In this document: piece after piece, positions 1 to 13,647 of the stretch
Layout of the letters: every line of letters begins with the position of its first letter
Position numbering within the stretch: position 1 is the first letter of the stretch
Source: Methanocella_A sp963792125
Lineage (GTDB): Archaea; Halobacteriota; Methanocellia; Methanocellales; Methanocellaceae
DNA length: 64,000 bases
Reading direction: 5' to 3'
Assembly (NCBI GenBank): GCA_963792125.1
Contig: CAWBVA010000011.1
Location: 1-64,000 of the forward strand
Program-made: the position numbers and the translations under genes
The notes under the pieces: generated by a model
Database searches by the model: none
The model's input: the letters and a program-made list of their open reading frames with translations, nothing else
What the model was told of the DNA's origin: nothing

Positions 1-108
1 CATTTCATGTGCAGAAATAATACAGTGCCTGTTAAATAATTTATGGGTAATCTACAGGTACTTTGCCGTCTCGTCAGGGATCAGGTCTTAACCTATTAGT
101 AGATAAAC

Positions 109-117
109 TATAAATAG
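109..117 (+). promoter_or_regulatory. TATA box of the MoxR/DUF58 operon
   Basis: CTATAAATA about 75 bases before the first gene, in the TATA-like form expected for archaeal TBP. The same 14 bases (TAAACTATAAATAG) recur in the first rRNA promoter near 7324-7337, which suggests a strong basal promoter. Transcription would start around 135-145. Confidence 0.6.
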
Positions 118-191
118 GGGCCGAAATCACCAGAAAAACGAAAAACAATCCTTATGGCCTGCCAAATTTACTCCCGGAGACCGTGTTACAC

Positions 192-1166
192 ATGCGTGAT
201 ATAAAGAATTCGATTGTCGTGATAATGCTGGTCTTCGTATCCGTGCTGATGCTGATCGCATCGCTGGAGTATTCGAGCAATATCATCAACGCTGGCAGCG
301 AGCCAGTGGATTATTACTCGAGCGGCGACGAGGTGACAGGCGACGGATCCGGCATGCCCTCCCCCTCTCAAACTCCCGGGGAGGTAAAGGAAGAGAAAAC
401 CGGCGACGGCATCGACATCGGGCAACTGCCGGGCCAGGGGGACGAGGCGAAGTTCGACCCGTTCGCCGCAGGCCAGGACCCAGGCCCTGTCCTGGCGATG
501 ATTGTGATCGTCGCCATAGTGCTGGCCGCCATCTCTGTCTTCGCTTACTGGATCATACGCAGGCGCCGGGGCAAATCGAGTAAAAAAACCGAATCTGATC
601 CGGCAGAGCCTCCTGGCACGCTGCCGGATTCCCCCCGGTCGTTCGAAGGCCGTTACAAGCTGCGGTTCCCGCAGATTTGCGAGCCGTTGCCGCTCACATG
701 GGGTGCGGACGAGCCGCTGGAGCTGGCCATCGTATGCAGGGACGAAGCGGACGGCGAAGCGATGCTGTCCGTCGGCGAAGGCGAGGCCAGGTTAATCCGG
801 CTGGAGAGAGGTAAAGCACGGGTAACGCTTCGGCTCACGAAAGGATGCCACCGGTTCACGGTCAGCCCCGGCGACCGTGATGTGCCGGGTGAAGCGTCAT
901 GGGCGGACGTGCAGATCGTGGACTACCGGGAGGAAATCGTGCGCATGTTCAACGAGCTGTGCCGGAGCCTCAAGTCCGGCGACGCGGGTGTCAGGGACAA
1001 GATGACCCCCCGTGAGCTGGAACGCATCGTCATCGAGCGCATGCCGGAAACAGGGAAAGCGATGGGCGCGGTAGTCACCGTCTTTGAGTTCGCCAACTAC
1101 AGCACGCACGCGGTCAGGCGGACGGAGTACGAGCGCATGTACCTGTCCGGGATGGGGTTGAGATGA
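192..1166 (+). CDS. Membrane-anchored DUF4129-type protein
   Basis: About 325 residues. An N-terminal membrane segment (roughly residues 5-23) is followed by a Ser/Pro/Gly/Asp-rich extracytoplasmic linker, a second membrane helix near 100-120 ending in RRRRGK, and a cytosolic region. The last 80 residues (TPRELERIV, then FEFANYSTH) resemble DUF4129, the domain found at the end of MoxR/DUF58/transglutaminase operons. It overlaps the next gene by 4 bases, so it is the first gene of the operon. GTG 183 lies only 3 bases after the GGAG at 176-179; ATG 192 was preferred, with moderate certainty. Function is inferred from context: part of a MoxR-dependent membrane assembly or surveillance machine. 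Confidence 0.75.
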   Translation: MRDIKNSIVVIMLVFVSVLMLIASLEYSSNIINAGSEPVDYYSSGDEVTGDGSGMPSPSQTPGEVKEEKTGDGIDIGQLPGQGDEAKFDPFAAGQDPGPVLAMIVIVAIVLAAISVFAYWIIRRRRGKSSKKTESDPAEPPGTLPDSPRSFEGRYKLRFPQICEPLPLTWGADEPLELAIVCRDEADGEAMLSVGEGEARLIRLERGKARVTLRLTKGCHRFTVSPGDRDVPGEASWADVQIVDYREEIVRMFNELCRSLKSGDAGVRDKMTPRELERIVIERMPETGKAMGAVVTVFEFANYSTHAVRRTEYERMYLSGMGLR

Positions 1167-2311
1167 GCGATAAGGTAACTGGGGTAAAAAATCTGGCCCT
1201 GAAAGGCGTCCTGTTCCGGACGATCGCCCTGGCGATCTTTCTGGCCGTCGCCCTGGTGTTCCTGCGATCGACGATCGTGTTCATCCCGTCGACATGTGCC
1301 GCTATCTTTCTATATGCAGCGTCTGTCGTGAGGATCGTGCTGGCCGGAAAGTTCCCAGTCCCGCTGTCTCGGTCCTTGCAGGTGCTCGCCATCACGCTCT
1401 TCTGCACGTTGCTCATATCGGCCCCGGAGTTGCGGGCGGAGGCAAGGGGCCTGTGGCTGCCTATCATGCTCCTTGGTATCGTGTGGGCTGTCCACTTCAT
1501 CTCGAAGGCTTACTCCGACCAGACCGGGGTGACAACGAGGGCGCTGCTCATCGCTTTGATGGGCAATCTCTACTATTCGCTGCTGGCGGCGTCGGGTGCC
1601 CTTTTCCTGCCGCAGCTCGCCTCGATCGTCCTCATCGGGTTCACCGCGGCGGCGGCTTTCGCATTCATCGGCGTCCTTAGCAGACACAGCAATCCCCGGA
1701 TCTCGTTTGTCGGCAAAGCGTTCTCGGGGCTGTGGAACCCGGGACTGATCGGGGCTGCCATGGCCATCGTCATGACCTACCTGGCGTTTGTCCGGCCGTC
1801 TCTGCTAACGCTGGGGCCGCTACCGGTGACCGTGATCGAGTGGGCGGTCATGTGCCTGGCTATCTTTTTCCTGTTCCGGAGAATCCGGTCCGCTCTTCGA
1901 GCCAACGAGGGGGAGGAGTTCGGCAATGGCCATAAGGTCACAGGTGTCCTCCGTTACGAGAAGGGCGATCTTGAAATGGCTGCGACGAAGGTAGGGGAAT
2001 TCGTGGAGACCGGACGGAAGGACGGCCTCATAACGCTTGCCATGATAGCGTTGACCCGTAATGGCGTTCCGGCCGAAGCCATCGAAAACGTGATCTCTGT
2101 CATCGTCAGCTATACCGATGACCCGACGCCGCCAGCAGCGTTCCGGTGGACAGTCGGCGACCGGGACGAGAACCTCCGGACAAAGCGTACGAAAGCCGCG
2201 GAAGCGATGCTGGCCGCCGCCGTCGCGGCGATAAGCGCAGGCAGGGACGGGGCGAGCGATAGCGAGAACGTTGAACCGGATAAAATACTCCCGGCCATTG
2301 TGGCCAGGTAG
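1163..2311 (+). CDS. Polytopic membrane protein of the MoxR operon
   Basis: 382 residues, starting in an ATGA overlap with the preceding gene. The first ~235 residues are hydrophobic and form about eight membrane helices. The remaining ~145 residues are soluble and charged, beginning after FLFRRIRSAL. No enzymatic motif is visible. Position between a DUF4129-like protein and a MoxR ATPase says it belongs to the same membrane complex. Its own family was not recognised. Confidence 0.75.
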   Translation: MSDKVTGVKNLALKGVLFRTIALAIFLAVALVFLRSTIVFIPSTCAAIFLYAASVVRIVLAGKFPVPLSRSLQVLAITLFCTLLISAPELRAEARGLWLPIMLLGIVWAVHFISKAYSDQTGVTTRALLIALMGNLYYSLLAASGALFLPQLASIVLIGFTAAAAFAFIGVLSRHSNPRISFVGKAFSGLWNPGLIGAAMAIVMTYLAFVRPSLLTLGPLPVTVIEWAVMCLAIFFLFRRIRSALRANEGEEFGNGHKVTGVLRYEKGDLEMAATKVGEFVETGRKDGLITLAMIALTRNGVPAEAIENVISVIVSYTDDPTPPAAFRWTVGDRDENLRTKRTKAAEAMLAAAVAAISAGRDGASDSENVEPDKILPAIVAR

Positions 2312-2342
2312 CGTCTGTAAAACAGGTTAAGGTGATTGTGCG

Positions 2343-3326
2343 ATGGAACTGAACGAGGTCAAAGCGCTGTCCGAACGGATACTCCAGTCGACCGGAGCGG
2401 TGTTCGTCGGCGACAAAACGGTGCTGAGGAAGATGCTGTGCGCGGCACTGGCCGACGGACACGTCCTCTTCGAGGACAATCCCGGGCTTGGGAAAACGCT
2501 GCTGGCAAAGGTCTTCTCCAGGGTGTCGGGCTGCGCGTGGGGGCGGGTGCAGTTCACGCCTGACATGATGCCCGCCGACATCCTCGGCACACGCATCTGG
2601 AAAGACGCCTCTTCAGGGTTTATGCTGGAGAAGGGGCCGGTTTTCACGAACGTGCTGCTGGCGGACGAGATCAACCGGGCGCCGCCCAAGACACAGTCCG
2701 CGCTCCTGGAAGCAATGGAGGAGAAGCAGGTGACCATCGAGGGTATCACGCACCGGCTTGAAAGCCCCTTTTTCGTCATCGCTACCCAGAACCCCATCGA
2801 GCTGGAGGGCACGTTCCCGCTGCCCGAGGCCGAGCTGGACCGGTTCCTGATCAAGATGTCCACGGGATACGTGCAAACCCTGGCACTGGAGAGCGAAATC
2901 CTCCGCCGCAGGATCGCCTGGAAGAAGGACGATCCGACAGACCTGGTGCAGCCAGCCCTCCGTAGCGGCCAGTTCCGGGCCATGCAGGAGGCGGTAGAGT
3001 CGTCGATATATGCGGACGGCCAGATTCTCGATTACGTCAGCCAGATCGTGCGTGCCACACGTGAGCACCCCGATGTCGAGGTGGGCTCGAGCCCGAGGGG
3101 CGGCCTGGCATTGCTGAAGCTGTCACGCGCCCATGCCGCTGTGTGCGGCCGTGACTTCGTCACGCCGGACGATGTCAAGACATTCGCGGAGGACGCCCTC
3201 AGTCACCGTATCATCCTGAACATCGAGTCAGAGATCGAGGGCACGGCCACCTCACGGTCGATCGTCGCCAGCGTAACGGCGTCGATAGAGCCGCCCCGGG
3301 ACTTCATGCGGTGGCAGACACGGTAA
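2343..3326 (+). CDS. MoxR-family AAA+ ATPase
   Basis: 327 residues, full length for the family. Visible motifs: Walker A in EDNPGLGKT (about residue 43), Walker B LLADEINRAPPKTQSALLEA, sensor 1 ATQNPIE, and the MoxR signature GTFPLPEAELDRF. MoxR ATPases act as chaperone-like remodelling machines, usually on vWA/DUF58 partners, and the next gene encodes exactly such a partner with a 16-base overlap. The start ATG sits 31 bases after the upstream stop. The family call is secure; the substrate is not known from sequence. Confidence 0.93.
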   Translation: MELNEVKALSERILQSTGAVFVGDKTVLRKMLCAALADGHVLFEDNPGLGKTLLAKVFSRVSGCAWGRVQFTPDMMPADILGTRIWKDASSGFMLEKGPVFTNVLLADEINRAPPKTQSALLEAMEEKQVTIEGITHRLESPFFVIATQNPIELEGTFPLPEAELDRFLIKMSTGYVQTLALESEILRRRIAWKKDDPTDLVQPALRSGQFRAMQEAVESSIYADGQILDYVSQIVRATREHPDVEVGSSPRGGLALLKLSRAHAAVCGRDFVTPDDVKTFAEDALSHRIILNIESEIEGTATSRSIVASVTASIEPPRDFMRWQTR

Positions 3327-4672
3327 AGGGCGGGATTGGGACGTTATCCGGACGAGTGTATAGCCTGGCGGGCGCCGCCCTGACCTTGCTGATCGCGGGC
3401 ATAGCGCTGGGGAACGCTATATTTATCTATGTGTCCCTGGTGCCATTTTTCTTCGTCTTCTTCTCGCTGGCTCACCAGCAGACCGGCAGCGTGGCGGTCA
3501 CAAGGGCAGAAAGCGTGATCATGGCCAGCACCAGCGAGGTGGTCGGAATATCGATAACGATGGAAATGGGCCGCGGCTCAGGTATCGTTACTATTGCCGA
3601 CAGACTGCCGGAGCACTTCGTGCTGGATGACGGCAATAATTTCCACGTGTTCTGGAATGACGGCAAAAGCCTGCCCCTGACTCTGTCCTACGCGGTCAGG
3701 TGTACTCGGCGTGGGGCCTACGACATCGGGCCGTCGCACGTCGAATGTTTCCACGGCTCCTGGATGGGCCGGACGCCGATCGAAGCAGGCGAGAAGGCCC
3801 GTCTGACCGTGAGGCCCGTGCGGCCGAGTCTTAAAAAGATGGCGGATCCGCGGCTCCGGTCGAACATGCCTATGCCGCTGGGCGCCACATGCAAGCTCGG
3901 CATGAGGACGACAGATTTCCGGGAGATCCGGCACTATAGTTATGGTGACTCCTACCGGGCGATCAACTGGAAGGCCACCGCGAGGCTCTCCACGGCCGTC
4001 AACGCGAAGCCGTGCGTAAACGAGTACGAGAAAGAAGGCAAAAGGACTGTCCTCATATACATCGATGCCGGGGCGTGGATGAGCCTCGGCTCCACCGTGG
4101 ATAACGTCTTCGAATACGCGCTGCAGGCGGCGTCCGGCATAGCGTCGTTCTACCTCGAGCGGGACGTCCGCGTAGGCGTATATGTCTATAACTACGGCGA
4201 GTTCATCCTGCCGGATACCGGGCGGCAGCAAGCGTCCAGAATATTGCGAAGCCTGATCGACATAGAGGTCATCAACAGCCCGGGCAACGATGGTAAGCCA
4301 TCCGGGGATACAGACAATGGCCTCAAGAGGGCTGTAAGACAGTGCTCCGGACACCTTGCCGGCGTGAATCCGTTGTTCGTCGTCATCACGATGGTCGGCA
4401 AGAAAAATACCGAGGACCTGGTCGGGGGAATCCGGCTGATGCACAGGTATTCGTACAATGCGAAGCGGCCGCAGGTCTTCGTGCTGCACATCGCCGGGTA
4501 TGGTCTCGCGGCGTCGGACCCGTACGAGAAGGCTGGCGCCATCCTGCTGGAGATGGATGACCTGCCGTGCATGCGCACGGTCGGGAAGGCGGGCGCGGTG
4601 GTCGTCCCCTGGAATCCCCTGACGAAAAGCCTGAGCCGTGTCATGGCACTTGGCTTCCGGAGGCGGCCATGA
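3311..4672 (+). CDS. DUF58 domain protein (MoxR partner)
   Basis: 453 residues from a GTG start lying inside the end of the MoxR gene. Two N-terminal membrane helices (about 15-55) precede a long soluble region. The DUF58 hallmark is seen as DFREIRHYSYGDSYRAINWK (about 199-218), followed by a vWA-like fold with VLIYIDAGAWMSLG. In this family the soluble region is thought to bind the MoxR ATPase. Its stop overlaps the next start (ATGA), so synthesis is probably coupled. Confidence 0.9.
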   Translation: MADTVKGGIGTLSGRVYSLAGAALTLLIAGIALGNAIFIYVSLVPFFFVFFSLAHQQTGSVAVTRAESVIMASTSEVVGISITMEMGRGSGIVTIADRLPEHFVLDDGNNFHVFWNDGKSLPLTLSYAVRCTRRGAYDIGPSHVECFHGSWMGRTPIEAGEKARLTVRPVRPSLKKMADPRLRSNMPMPLGATCKLGMRTTDFREIRHYSYGDSYRAINWKATARLSTAVNAKPCVNEYEKEGKRTVLIYIDAGAWMSLGSTVDNVFEYALQAASGIASFYLERDVRVGVYVYNYGEFILPDTGRQQASRILRSLIDIEVINSPGNDGKPSGDTDNGLKRAVRQCSGHLAGVNPLFVVITMVGKKNTEDLVGGIRLMHRYSYNAKRPQVFVLHIAGYGLAASDPYEKAGAILLEMDDLPCMRTVGKAGAVVVPWNPLTKSLSRVMALGFRRRP

Positions 4673-5367
4673 CGGCAGCGGCAAAAGTATCCCCGTTACC
4701 CGCCCGTATCGATATGCTGGCCGCGCTGGTGGCTATGCTGATGCTGGCGTTTGCCACAATAGCTTTCGCCAGCACCCGGCTCTTTTCAGGCATGTGGGTA
4801 CGCATGGGCATAGCGCTGCCTGTGAGCGACGTTTACATCGACATCGCTCTCGTCATAGTACTGTCGGTGCTCGCATTGCCGAAGATCTGGAACGATGCAA
4901 GGCTAAAAGCTGTAATGTACCTGTCCTTCCTGCTCTATCTGCCGTCAGTCCTCGGTTTTTCCCGTATGGACTTGCTGCGGGTGGCCGGCTCGATACTTAA
5001 CTTTAGCATCTTTTCCAGCAGCCTGCCGCCTGCGGTAATTATCGTCATCGGCCTGGGGCTGGCCTGTGGCGGGCTGCTGCTCCAGTCGTTCTCTCGCATG
5101 AGAAAAGCCCGCCAAAATTTCCTGGAACGGGGTGCAGACCCGGGCGAGGTCGATCATGCGCTTTCCAGGAACGTCCTGCTGGAGGCCCGGCTGATTGCCG
5201 CTTCGGCCGCAGTCGTGTTGCTGATCGTGGCGGGCGTGTCTGTCGCTGCGCCGGCCATGCTGGGGATACTTCAGTCCGTCGGCTTCATCTATATCCTGTC
5301 GGGGATTAGTGCTGCGGTAATACTGGGTCTCATCATCCTTGCATATGCAAAGCCCATAAAATGGTGA
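4669..5367 (+). CDS. Membrane protein, last gene of the MoxR operon
   Basis: 232 residues when started at ATG 4669, which has GGAGG at 4659-4663 and overlaps the DUF58 stop. A longer reading from 4567 lies entirely inside the DUF58 gene and was not used. About six membrane helices in two groups of three are separated by a charged loop (RMRKARQNFLERGADPGEVD). Nothing enzymatic is visible. Probably a membrane part of the MoxR system. Confidence 0.7.
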   Translation: MTAAAKVSPLPARIDMLAALVAMLMLAFATIAFASTRLFSGMWVRMGIALPVSDVYIDIALVIVLSVLALPKIWNDARLKAVMYLSFLLYLPSVLGFSRMDLLRVAGSILNFSIFSSSLPPAVIIVIGLGLACGGLLLQSFSRMRKARQNFLERGADPGEVDHALSRNVLLEARLIAASAAVVLLIVAGVSVAAPAMLGILQSVGFIYILSGISAAVILGLIILAYAKPIKW

Positions 5368-5419
5368 GAAAAGATAAATCCGGCGGGACGAATATAGTAA
5401 CGACATAGAGCCTGTTATC

Positions 5420-7172
5420 ATGAGAAAGACGAAGATCGTTTGCACCATCGGCCCCGCCTGCGACACGCAGGACAAGCTGGAGTCGCTGATCGACGCGGGC
5501 ATGAACGTCGCACGCCTGAACATGTCCCACGCCGATCACCCGCAGCACGAGCGGACAATCAAGAAACATCCGGCTGGTATCCGAGGCGATGGGCCAGCCC
5601 GTCGGCATTCTCATGGACCTGCAGGGGCCCAAGGTACGCGTCGGCAACATCAGGGAGCCGGCAAACTTAGTGCCCGGCCAGGACTTTGTGCTGACGACCC
5701 GGGACGTGCCAGGCGACAGCCGCGAGGTTACGGTGCCCTTCAAAGAGCTGCCGCAGTCCGTCTCTGCAGGGCAGACGCTCCTTCTCGACGACGGGCTGAT
5801 CGAGCTGAAGGTGGAGGGCGTCACGGAGACCGATATCAACACGAAAGTCGTCCGTGGCGGCGAGCTGAAGCCCCGCAAGGGCCTCAACCTGCCCCAGAGC
5901 ACCCTGAAGATACCGTCCATCACGGAGAAGGACGTGAACGACCTGGACTTCGGCATCCTGCAGGGCGTGGACATGGTCGCCATGTCCTTCGTGCGCAAGC
6001 CGCAGGACGTGCTCGACCTGCGGAGGATGATTGAGGAGCGGGGGGCGGATATTCCCATCATCGCCAAGATCGAGAAGCACGAGGGCGTCAGGAACATCGA
6101 CGGCATCATCGACGTGGTGAACGGCATCATGGTGGCGCGGGGCGACCTGGGCATCGAGATTCCGATGGCCGAGGTGCCTATCGTACAGAAGATGCTCATA
6201 TCGAAGTGCAACGCGAAGGGCATCCCGGTGATCACCGCGACGCAGATGCTCGACTCCATGATACGCAACCCGATACCGACCCGCGCCGAGGCGACAGACG
6301 TGGCCAACGCCGTGTTCGACGGCACCGACGCGCTCATGCTGTCCGGGGAGACGGCCTTCGGCGAGTACCCGGTCAAGGCGGTCCAGACCATGGCCCGCAT
6401 CGCGAAGTACACCGAGGACTCGTCGTACTACAAGCATGCGACCGCGGCAAAGACGCCCCGCCCATCGGCCTCGATCACCGACACGGTGGCGGAGGCGACC
6501 TTCGATGCGGCCCGCAACCTCCGGGCACAGGCGATAATTACGGCCACGCAGACCGGCTTCACCGCACGCAAGGTGTCGCGCTACAAGCCGCAGATGCCCA
6601 TACTCGCGGTCACCAACGACCAGAGGGTGATCAACCAGCTCACGCTGTCCTGGGCGGTCGTGCCCCTGAAAATCGGCGAGCCCCGGGACCTTGATCAGCT
6701 CGTGGACGAGTCCGTCCGCACTTGCGTGAGCAAGGGGTATATCGGCACAGGCGACCTTGTCGTCATTACAGCCGGCGTGCTGACCGGCATACCCGGGGGA
6801 ACGAACATCATGAAGGTACACCTGGTCGCGAAGGAGATCGCCCGAGGCATGGGCATTGGAAGGGACACGGTCAAGGGCGTCGCCATAGTGGTCCGGACGC
6901 CGGACGAGTTCAAGAACATCAAGCCCGGCGACATCGTAGTGCTGAAAGAGGTCGATGTAGACCACATAGAAGACGTGAAGCGGGCGAAGGCCATCCTGGC
7001 CGAGGAACCGGGACTGACGTCATACACGGCCATCATTGGCCGTGAGATGGACATCCCTGTGGTCGTAGGTATACGGAACGCGACCCGGACTTTCCAGGAC
7101 GGGATGAAGGTCACCGTGGACACGGTCCGCGGGCTGATATACGAGGGATACATCAACCTGCCCAGCGACTGA
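5420..7172 (+). CDS. pyk: Pyruvate kinase with C-terminal PEP-utiliser-like domain, frameshifted
   Basis: Converts phosphoenolpyruvate and ADP to pyruvate and ATP. The N-terminus (TKIVCTIGPACDT, ARLNMSHAD) is in one frame and the rest (ILMDLQGPKVRVG, IIAKIEKHEG with the catalytic Lys, MVARGDLGIEIP, ITATQMLDSMIRNP, LMLSGETAFGEYP) in the next. The switch is at about 5564-5566: removing one A from AAA restores TIKNIRLVSEAMGQP. Repaired length is 583 residues, ~100 more than a minimal enzyme. The extra C-terminal part (GLTSYTAIIGREMDIPVVVG) resembles the phosphohistidine domain of PEP-utilising enzymes, as in bacillar pyruvate kinases. All catalytic motifs are intact, so a sequencing error is likelier than a dead gene. 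Confidence 0.9.
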
Positions 7173-7327
7173 TATACAGTACAGTCACCGGCATCATCCT
7201 GCGCCAATCGTATATCATATATACCTTATTATATATTGTTAGTACACTGCGCTGCAAGATGCACACCATACTGTATACTGATATGGTATGGAAAGCGATC
7301 TGCCAAATTTGTGGCAGGTCTCGTAAA

Positions 7328-7337
7328 CTATAAATAG
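7328..7337 (+). promoter_or_regulatory. First TATA box of the rRNA operon
   Basis: CTATAAATAG in an A/T-rich spacer 500 bases before the 16S gene. The surrounding 14 bases match the promoter at 104-117. No other gene lies between it and the rRNA, so it probably drives the operon. Confidence 0.55.
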
Positions 7338-7483
7338 TAAAGTTGACATTGATATGTTTCGCGCATGAGTCGGGCGATAACACGCCTTCATGTGTGGAAA
7401 AATCACCTTCTTGTCATGGTATCAAATATATCATGACCGTCATATGTCTTTAAAATTCGCTCACCCGAGAGGATGAACGAAAA

Positions 7484-7494
7484 GCTATAAATAG
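7484..7494 (+). promoter_or_regulatory. Second TATA box of the rRNA operon
   Basis: GCTATAAATAG about 340 bases before the 16S start and 156 bases after the first box. Tandem promoters are common for archaeal rRNA operons. Transcription would start near 7518. The stretch from 7173 to 7830 holds these two boxes and the pre-rRNA leader but no gene that can be supported. Confidence 0.6.
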
Positions 7495-7830
7495 TAACAA
7501 GGCGTATGATGGATTCCCGCGCGCGTCGCGGGAGAATAACGTTCATGAGGATCTGAGGGGCGCTCTCCGTGTGGGGTGTGGTCGTGGATCTGATGTTTGG
7601 TTGGTTGTTCGATATTTCCTGGCCGGTAATTCTCTGATAATTGAATTATCTGCTTGAGAAAGTTCGAATGAATATGTGTGTAAATACATACGAGCCATTG
7701 CATAGTAATATTCTATGGTAAGTGTGTGGTGTACCGTATTCCTTTAGTAGTATAATAAATCCCTAAAGATAGAATTACTCAGGTAGGTCAATCTGACACT
7801 TCGGTGTCTGCGTATAATTTTAGTGTGCGT

Positions 7831-9305
<1,475 letters not shown>

Positions 9306-9440
9306 AACATATCGCATCCCTAGGATGCGGCCCTTCACGAGGGTAACAGGGAGTAGTCGGCCAGGAGTCGAAAAACAGCCAATCAGACGATTACAAAAAA
9401 TATAGGAAACTTGTGGGAAAATAAACCGCAGGGCTCCATT

Positions 9441-9513
9441 GGGCTTGTAGCTCAGTTGGAAGAGCGCCGCCTTTGCAAGGCGGAGGCCTTGGGTTCAAAT
9501 CCCAACAAGTCCA
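9441..9513 (+). tRNA. tRNA-Ala (anticodon TGC)
   Basis: The acceptor arm GGGCTTG pairs with CAAGTCC. The D-arm (GCTCAGTTGGAAGAGC), an anticodon loop with TGC, and the T-arm GGGTTCAAATCCC are all in place. CCA is not encoded (the sequence reads ACT after the acceptor). It lies in the 16S-23S spacer, the classic position for this tRNA in Euryarchaeota. Confidence 0.97.
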
Positions 9514-9895
9514 CTATCGCAACATAAAAGCGATAAATAAAGGGCATTCGAAACCTTTAAAGGTTTGAATGCTTGTAACAAGTTCGCGCCACGCAAATGG
9601 ATCGCAGAATAATTCACAAGATTAACTTTCATCAATAATATCAGTTGATGTTTGGTGCACCCATCGAGTAATGTTGATGGGGAAGAGCTGACCCCGCTTG
9701 TTTGCCCAGGCCGGGGGTTGAAGCTGTGTACATAATTGTCTTTGGACGCTGAATTGGAATGTAATGCCAGAGTATGCCGAATCTTTAACTGCTCGCAAGA
9801 GCAATGAAGAGTCGGGATCTTTAATCAAGTATTTGACGAATTAAGATTAACATTCGTACTGCGTAGAATTACATGATAGGGATTGTTGACTAATG
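9514..9895 (+). other. tRNA-Ala to 23S internal transcribed spacer
   Basis: 382 bases with no gene. It must hold the 5' half of the 23S processing stem, whose other half should lie downstream of 12830. No second tRNA is present. Confidence 0.7.
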
Positions 9896-12830
<2,935 letters not shown>

Positions 12831-12989
12831 AATAAGCAAATACTAGGAATAGAGACAATGCGAAACGCATTGCATTCCAAAGCGAAATCCAAAGACAACA
12901 AAAATTGTACACACAATCAATCAATAGGGCAAAGCCACGACTGATAACGAGTTCGTTAACTAGTCAAACCATCACTATCATGTGTTGGT

Positions 12990-13110
12990 TTTGGCGGCCA
13001 TAGCCCTGGGGAGACACCCGGTCCCATTCCGAACCCGGAAGTTAAGCCCAGACACGTAGCATGCTGTACTCAGGTACGCGAGTCCTCGGGAACCATGCCA
13101 AGCCGCCAAA
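12990..13110 (+). rRNA. rrf: 5S ribosomal RNA
   Basis: The terminal helix is TTGGCGGC pairing with GCCGCCAA. Internal landmarks are CCCGGTCCCATTCCGAACCC and GAAGTTAAGCCC. About 120 bases, ends uncertain by a few bases. It closes the rRNA operon. The following 220 bases contain a small CCTGAA/TTCAGG hairpin and T-rich tracts but no gene. Confidence 0.95.
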
Positions 13111-13330
13111 CCCAACCAAAACCAAAATTTTAACAATACCACTAATCATCTTGTATACACTATCTAAATAAAAATCATATTTAATAATCGATTTATAATT
13201 GAAATTTGCATTATAGCTACGGTACCCTGAACATTTCAGGATTGGCGATAGCTAACAGAAAAAATAAAGTGTTCCCTCCATGCATACGTGAACGGTTTAG
13301 CTGTATAAGGGACGTTTTAACTTTGAGGCT

Positions 13331-13498
13331 TTACTTTGAAGCTTCTTTGCCCCTCTTGATCAGCTCGCGGACCTTCTGCCCGCCCTTCTTTCCGATGCTC
13401 TCGTAGTAGCCCTCACCGTAGCGCTGCTTGGTGGTTTCTCCGCCTTTCTTTCCGGCTTCCCTGACTGTCATTTCTCCTTTGCTTCCTTTGTGTGCCAT
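13331..13498 (-). CDS. KGG-motif stress protein (paralogue 1)
   Basis: 55 residues, very basic and hydrophilic, with two KGG-type repeats: REAGKKGGETT and SIGKKGGQKVREL. These are the motif of the GsiB/KGG family (Pfam KGG), small hydrophilins linked to desiccation and general stress in bacteria and some archaea. The start ATG (13498) gives exactly the same length as the paralogue at 43403-43570, with which it aligns end to end. An A/T-rich TATA-like stretch lies upstream at about 13527-13540. Monocistronic, convergent with the rRNA operon and divergent from arcS. Confidence 0.88.
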   Translation of the reverse strand: MAHKGSKGEMTVREAGKKGGETTKQRYGEGYYESIGKKGGQKVRELIKRGKEASK

Positions 13499-13647
13499 AG
13501 GACTATCACTATTTATAATTCAAATTAATATATAAATGTATATTGTCCATGGAAATAACGAAAATACGCTTATTTAGCAGTTAACTGTACAGGTGCTGAA
13601 CAAAAACATATATCCGATGTCCATGTATGTTATGCTGGAGACTTAGA

